DNA of 64,000 bases from Candidatus Scalindua sediminis (lineage in GTDB: Bacteria > Planctomycetota > Brocadiia > Brocadiales > Scalinduaceae), in assembly GCA_008636105.1 (NCBI GenBank), contig VSDH01000009.1, positions 1-64,000 of the forward strand, given 5' to 3'. The notes below the pieces were generated by a model, which was not told where the DNA came from, did not search any database, and was given only the letters and a program-made list of their open reading frames with translations. Positions 62,745 through 64,000 of the stretch are shown one piece after another (within the stretch, counting starts at the first letter, position 1; each line of letters starts with the position of its first letter). Both the position numbers and the translations under genes were made by a program.

Positions 62745-63842
62745 TTAAGTTACCGACACCTTCTCATCAACAGTAATATTTTCTAAATCATATTCGAGAC
62801 TACCCAAACCAATTTCGTGTGCGTGTTTCAGTTGAACGGTATAATCAATCTTTGGCCAGATATGTTTAAAATAATCTTTTCCGGTTCGTTCATTTATTAT
62901 ATCAATAGTAGCCTTTTCCACAGCCACTGGATCTTTGGAAGCAACGATACCTATATCAGAGATATCGGGCTCAAAGGGTTTATCCATACAATCGCAATGT
63001 TTGGTTATGTGTGTGAGGAAATTAAAGAATGCAACTTTATGTTTTTTTTCTTTTAAAATGGCAAGGCAATATTCTGCAATCTTTTTTTGTAAATTTATTG
63101 CATCCTCATCCCATGCGATCTTAACGGCATCAAATTGGCAGACAGCAAGGCATTCGCCACAACCAATGCATTTCTCTGGATCGATTACGGCAGTATCTTT
63201 TCCCATAGTTATGGCATCCACAGGGCACCAAATCTGGCAGACCTTGCATATTTTACAATGTTTCTTGATGATTTGAGGTATAACGCCGGAGTGTTGAGCT
63301 AACTTACCACCCCTGGCGGATAACCCCATACCGATATTTTTGAATGTGGTACCCATACCCGTTGCAAGATGCCCTGTAACATGGGCGATCGAGATTATGA
63401 CATTTGCTGCCTTCGCCACACCTGCAATATAAGCATTCTTACATACCTTTTGGTCAATTTTAACAATGTAATCATTTTCTCCAAATAGACCATCACCAAT
63501 AATAATAGGTGCCCCCGTATTTTCTATAGTAAAACCATGCTCATAAGCAAGCATTAAGTGATCTATTGCATTAGAACGTTTTCCTACATACAGAGTATTT
63601 GTCTCTACCAGGAAGGGCTTTCCACCACTTACCTTTACTTTATCCACAGCAGCCTTTATTAAGGGGGGTTTAAGGTAGCCGATATTCCCCTTTTCACCGA
63701 AACTGGTCTTTATGGCAACCATATCACCTCTGTCGATAACACTTTTAATTCCTGCAGCATCGTAAAGAAGTTTTACTTTTTCTGACAGTGATTGAAGTGA
63801 TTCGCCATCCCTGGTTTCAATAAAATATACTTTACTCTTCAT
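62745..63842 (-). CDS. DUF362 protein with two 4Fe-4S ferredoxin clusters
   Basis: The first 190 residues are a DUF362 domain (KTSFGEKGNIGYLKPP; ISIAHVTGHLATGMGTTFKN). Then come two ferredoxin motifs, CKICKVCQIWCP and CIGCGECLAVCQ, and the DUF362 C-terminal part resumes (IGIVASKDPVAVEKATIDI). DUF362-ferredoxin proteins are found in anaerobes and are thought to transfer electrons or bind cofactors; the exact reaction is unknown. Confidence 0.88.
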   Translation of the reverse strand: MKSKVYFIETRDGESLQSLSEKVKLLYDAAGIKSVIDRGDMVAIKTSFGEKGNIGYLKPPLIKAAVDKVKVSGGKPFLVETNTLYVGKRSNAIDHLMLAYEHGFTIENTGAPIIIGDGLFGENDYIVKIDQKVCKNAYIAGVAKAANVIISIAHVTGHLATGMGTTFKNIGMGLSARGGKLAQHSGVIPQIIKKHCKICKVCQIWCPVDAITMGKDTAVIDPEKCIGCGECLAVCQFDAVKIAWDEDAINLQKKIAEYCLAILKEKKHKVAFFNFLTHITKHCDCMDKPFEPDISDIGIVASKDPVAVEKATIDIINERTGKDYFKHIWPKIDYTVQLKHAHEIGLGSLEYDLENITVDEKVSVT

Positions 63843-63883
63843 GGGTATATTAACTTTCCCCTAAATTGAACGATTTTTGTAGC

Positions 63884-63923
63884 CGCCCCCATTCCTAGCT
63901 TACGCAAGGAAGCTATGGGGGCG
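63884..63923. repeat. GC-rich palindrome
   Basis: CGCCCCCATtcctAGCTT and AAGCTATGGGGGCG are inverse complements with a small bulge. The CCCCCATTCCTAGC core recurs in the inverted repeat at 31309-31413. Confidence 0.7.
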
Positions 63924-63978
63924 TGATTTACATGAAATTGTCATAAATGCATCAGGTTATGGCAAGCGCAGATAAAAG

Positions 63979-64000
63979 TTCGCCAAGGCGAATCTGCCTC
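63979..64000. repeat. Dispersed palindromic repeat, copy 3 (inverted, cut by the window edge)
   Basis: TTCGCCAAGGCGAA is a perfect palindrome; with the following ATCTGCCTC it resembles the inverted form of the GGCAGATCCGCC...GGCGGA end of the repeats at 10190 and 12067. It continues past the window. Confidence 0.5.

Noticed and set aside
60471-63842. Cobalamin riboswitch upstream of cobS
   Set aside because: The gaps (29, 43 bases) are far too short to hold one.
1-64000. CRISPR array, tRNA or rRNA genes
   Set aside because: No regularly spaced repeats and no cloverleaf or rRNA sequence were recognised by eye; a covariance search was not possible.

Overview
The window is low-GC bacterial chromosome. 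Gene content points to an anammox-type planctomycete (Brocadiales, Scalindua-like). The clues are several small c-type cytochromes and Tll0287-like haem proteins, two superoxide reductases, a thermosome-type chaperonin in a bacterium, and a complete urea-to-ammonium module. No hydrazine or nitrite enzyme and no rRNA gene lies here, so this assignment is inference. No tRNA, rRNA or CRISPR array was recognised by eye.

Region 1 (1-8200) is accessory. A compact seven-gene operon on the minus strand (6617 to 827) starts from a consensus-perfect sigma-70 promoter. Its -10 box lies inside a perfect 10-bp inverted repeat. The genes encode, in order, a DUF6932-like nucleotidyltransferase, an XRE-ImmA/IrrE regulator-protease, a DUF4186 zinc protein, a radical SAM enzyme, a winged-helix/DPPW methyltransferase-like protein, an ASCH protein and a P-loop kinase. 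I do not recognise this combination; it is the best candidate here for an undescribed conflict or modification system. Next to it are two genes that look like integron cassettes, with attC-like sites.

Region 2 (8200-13500) holds an EEP-family nuclease and the RNA-repair pair rtcB/archease, separated by dispersed palindromic repeats. Region 3 (13.5-22 kb, plus strand) is a redox cluster: haem-binding DUF3365 proteins, cytochromes c, superoxide reductases, aspartase, an iron-sulfur flavoprotein, a rubrerythrin-like protein, tandem cupins and TusA. Region 4 (22-28.7 kb, minus strand) is a signalling operon: a hybrid histidine kinase, an Hpt protein, a REC-GGDEF-HD protein and an HDOD protein.

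Region 5 (28.8-35 kb) is a mobile-element and relic zone: an IS110 element with a structured noncoding flank, tusA, ispD and transposase relics, GC-rich palindromes and two lipoproteins. Region 6 (35.2-59 kb, plus strand) is a nitrogen island: porin, UrtABCDE urea ABC transporter, an Amt-PII fusion, a DUF1573 protein, urease UreABC with UreE, F, G and D, a group II-like chaperonin, a Dur3-like urea symporter and a NarX/NarL-type two-component system. Urea would be taken in through the porin and either transporter and hydrolysed by urease. Ammonium movement would be handled by Amt, and the two-component system at the end may sense the nitrogen state.

Region 7 (59-64 kb, minus strand) is ordinary metabolism: a transaldolase-family enzyme, CobU, CobS, a type I phosphodiesterase-like protein and a DUF362/ferredoxin protein.
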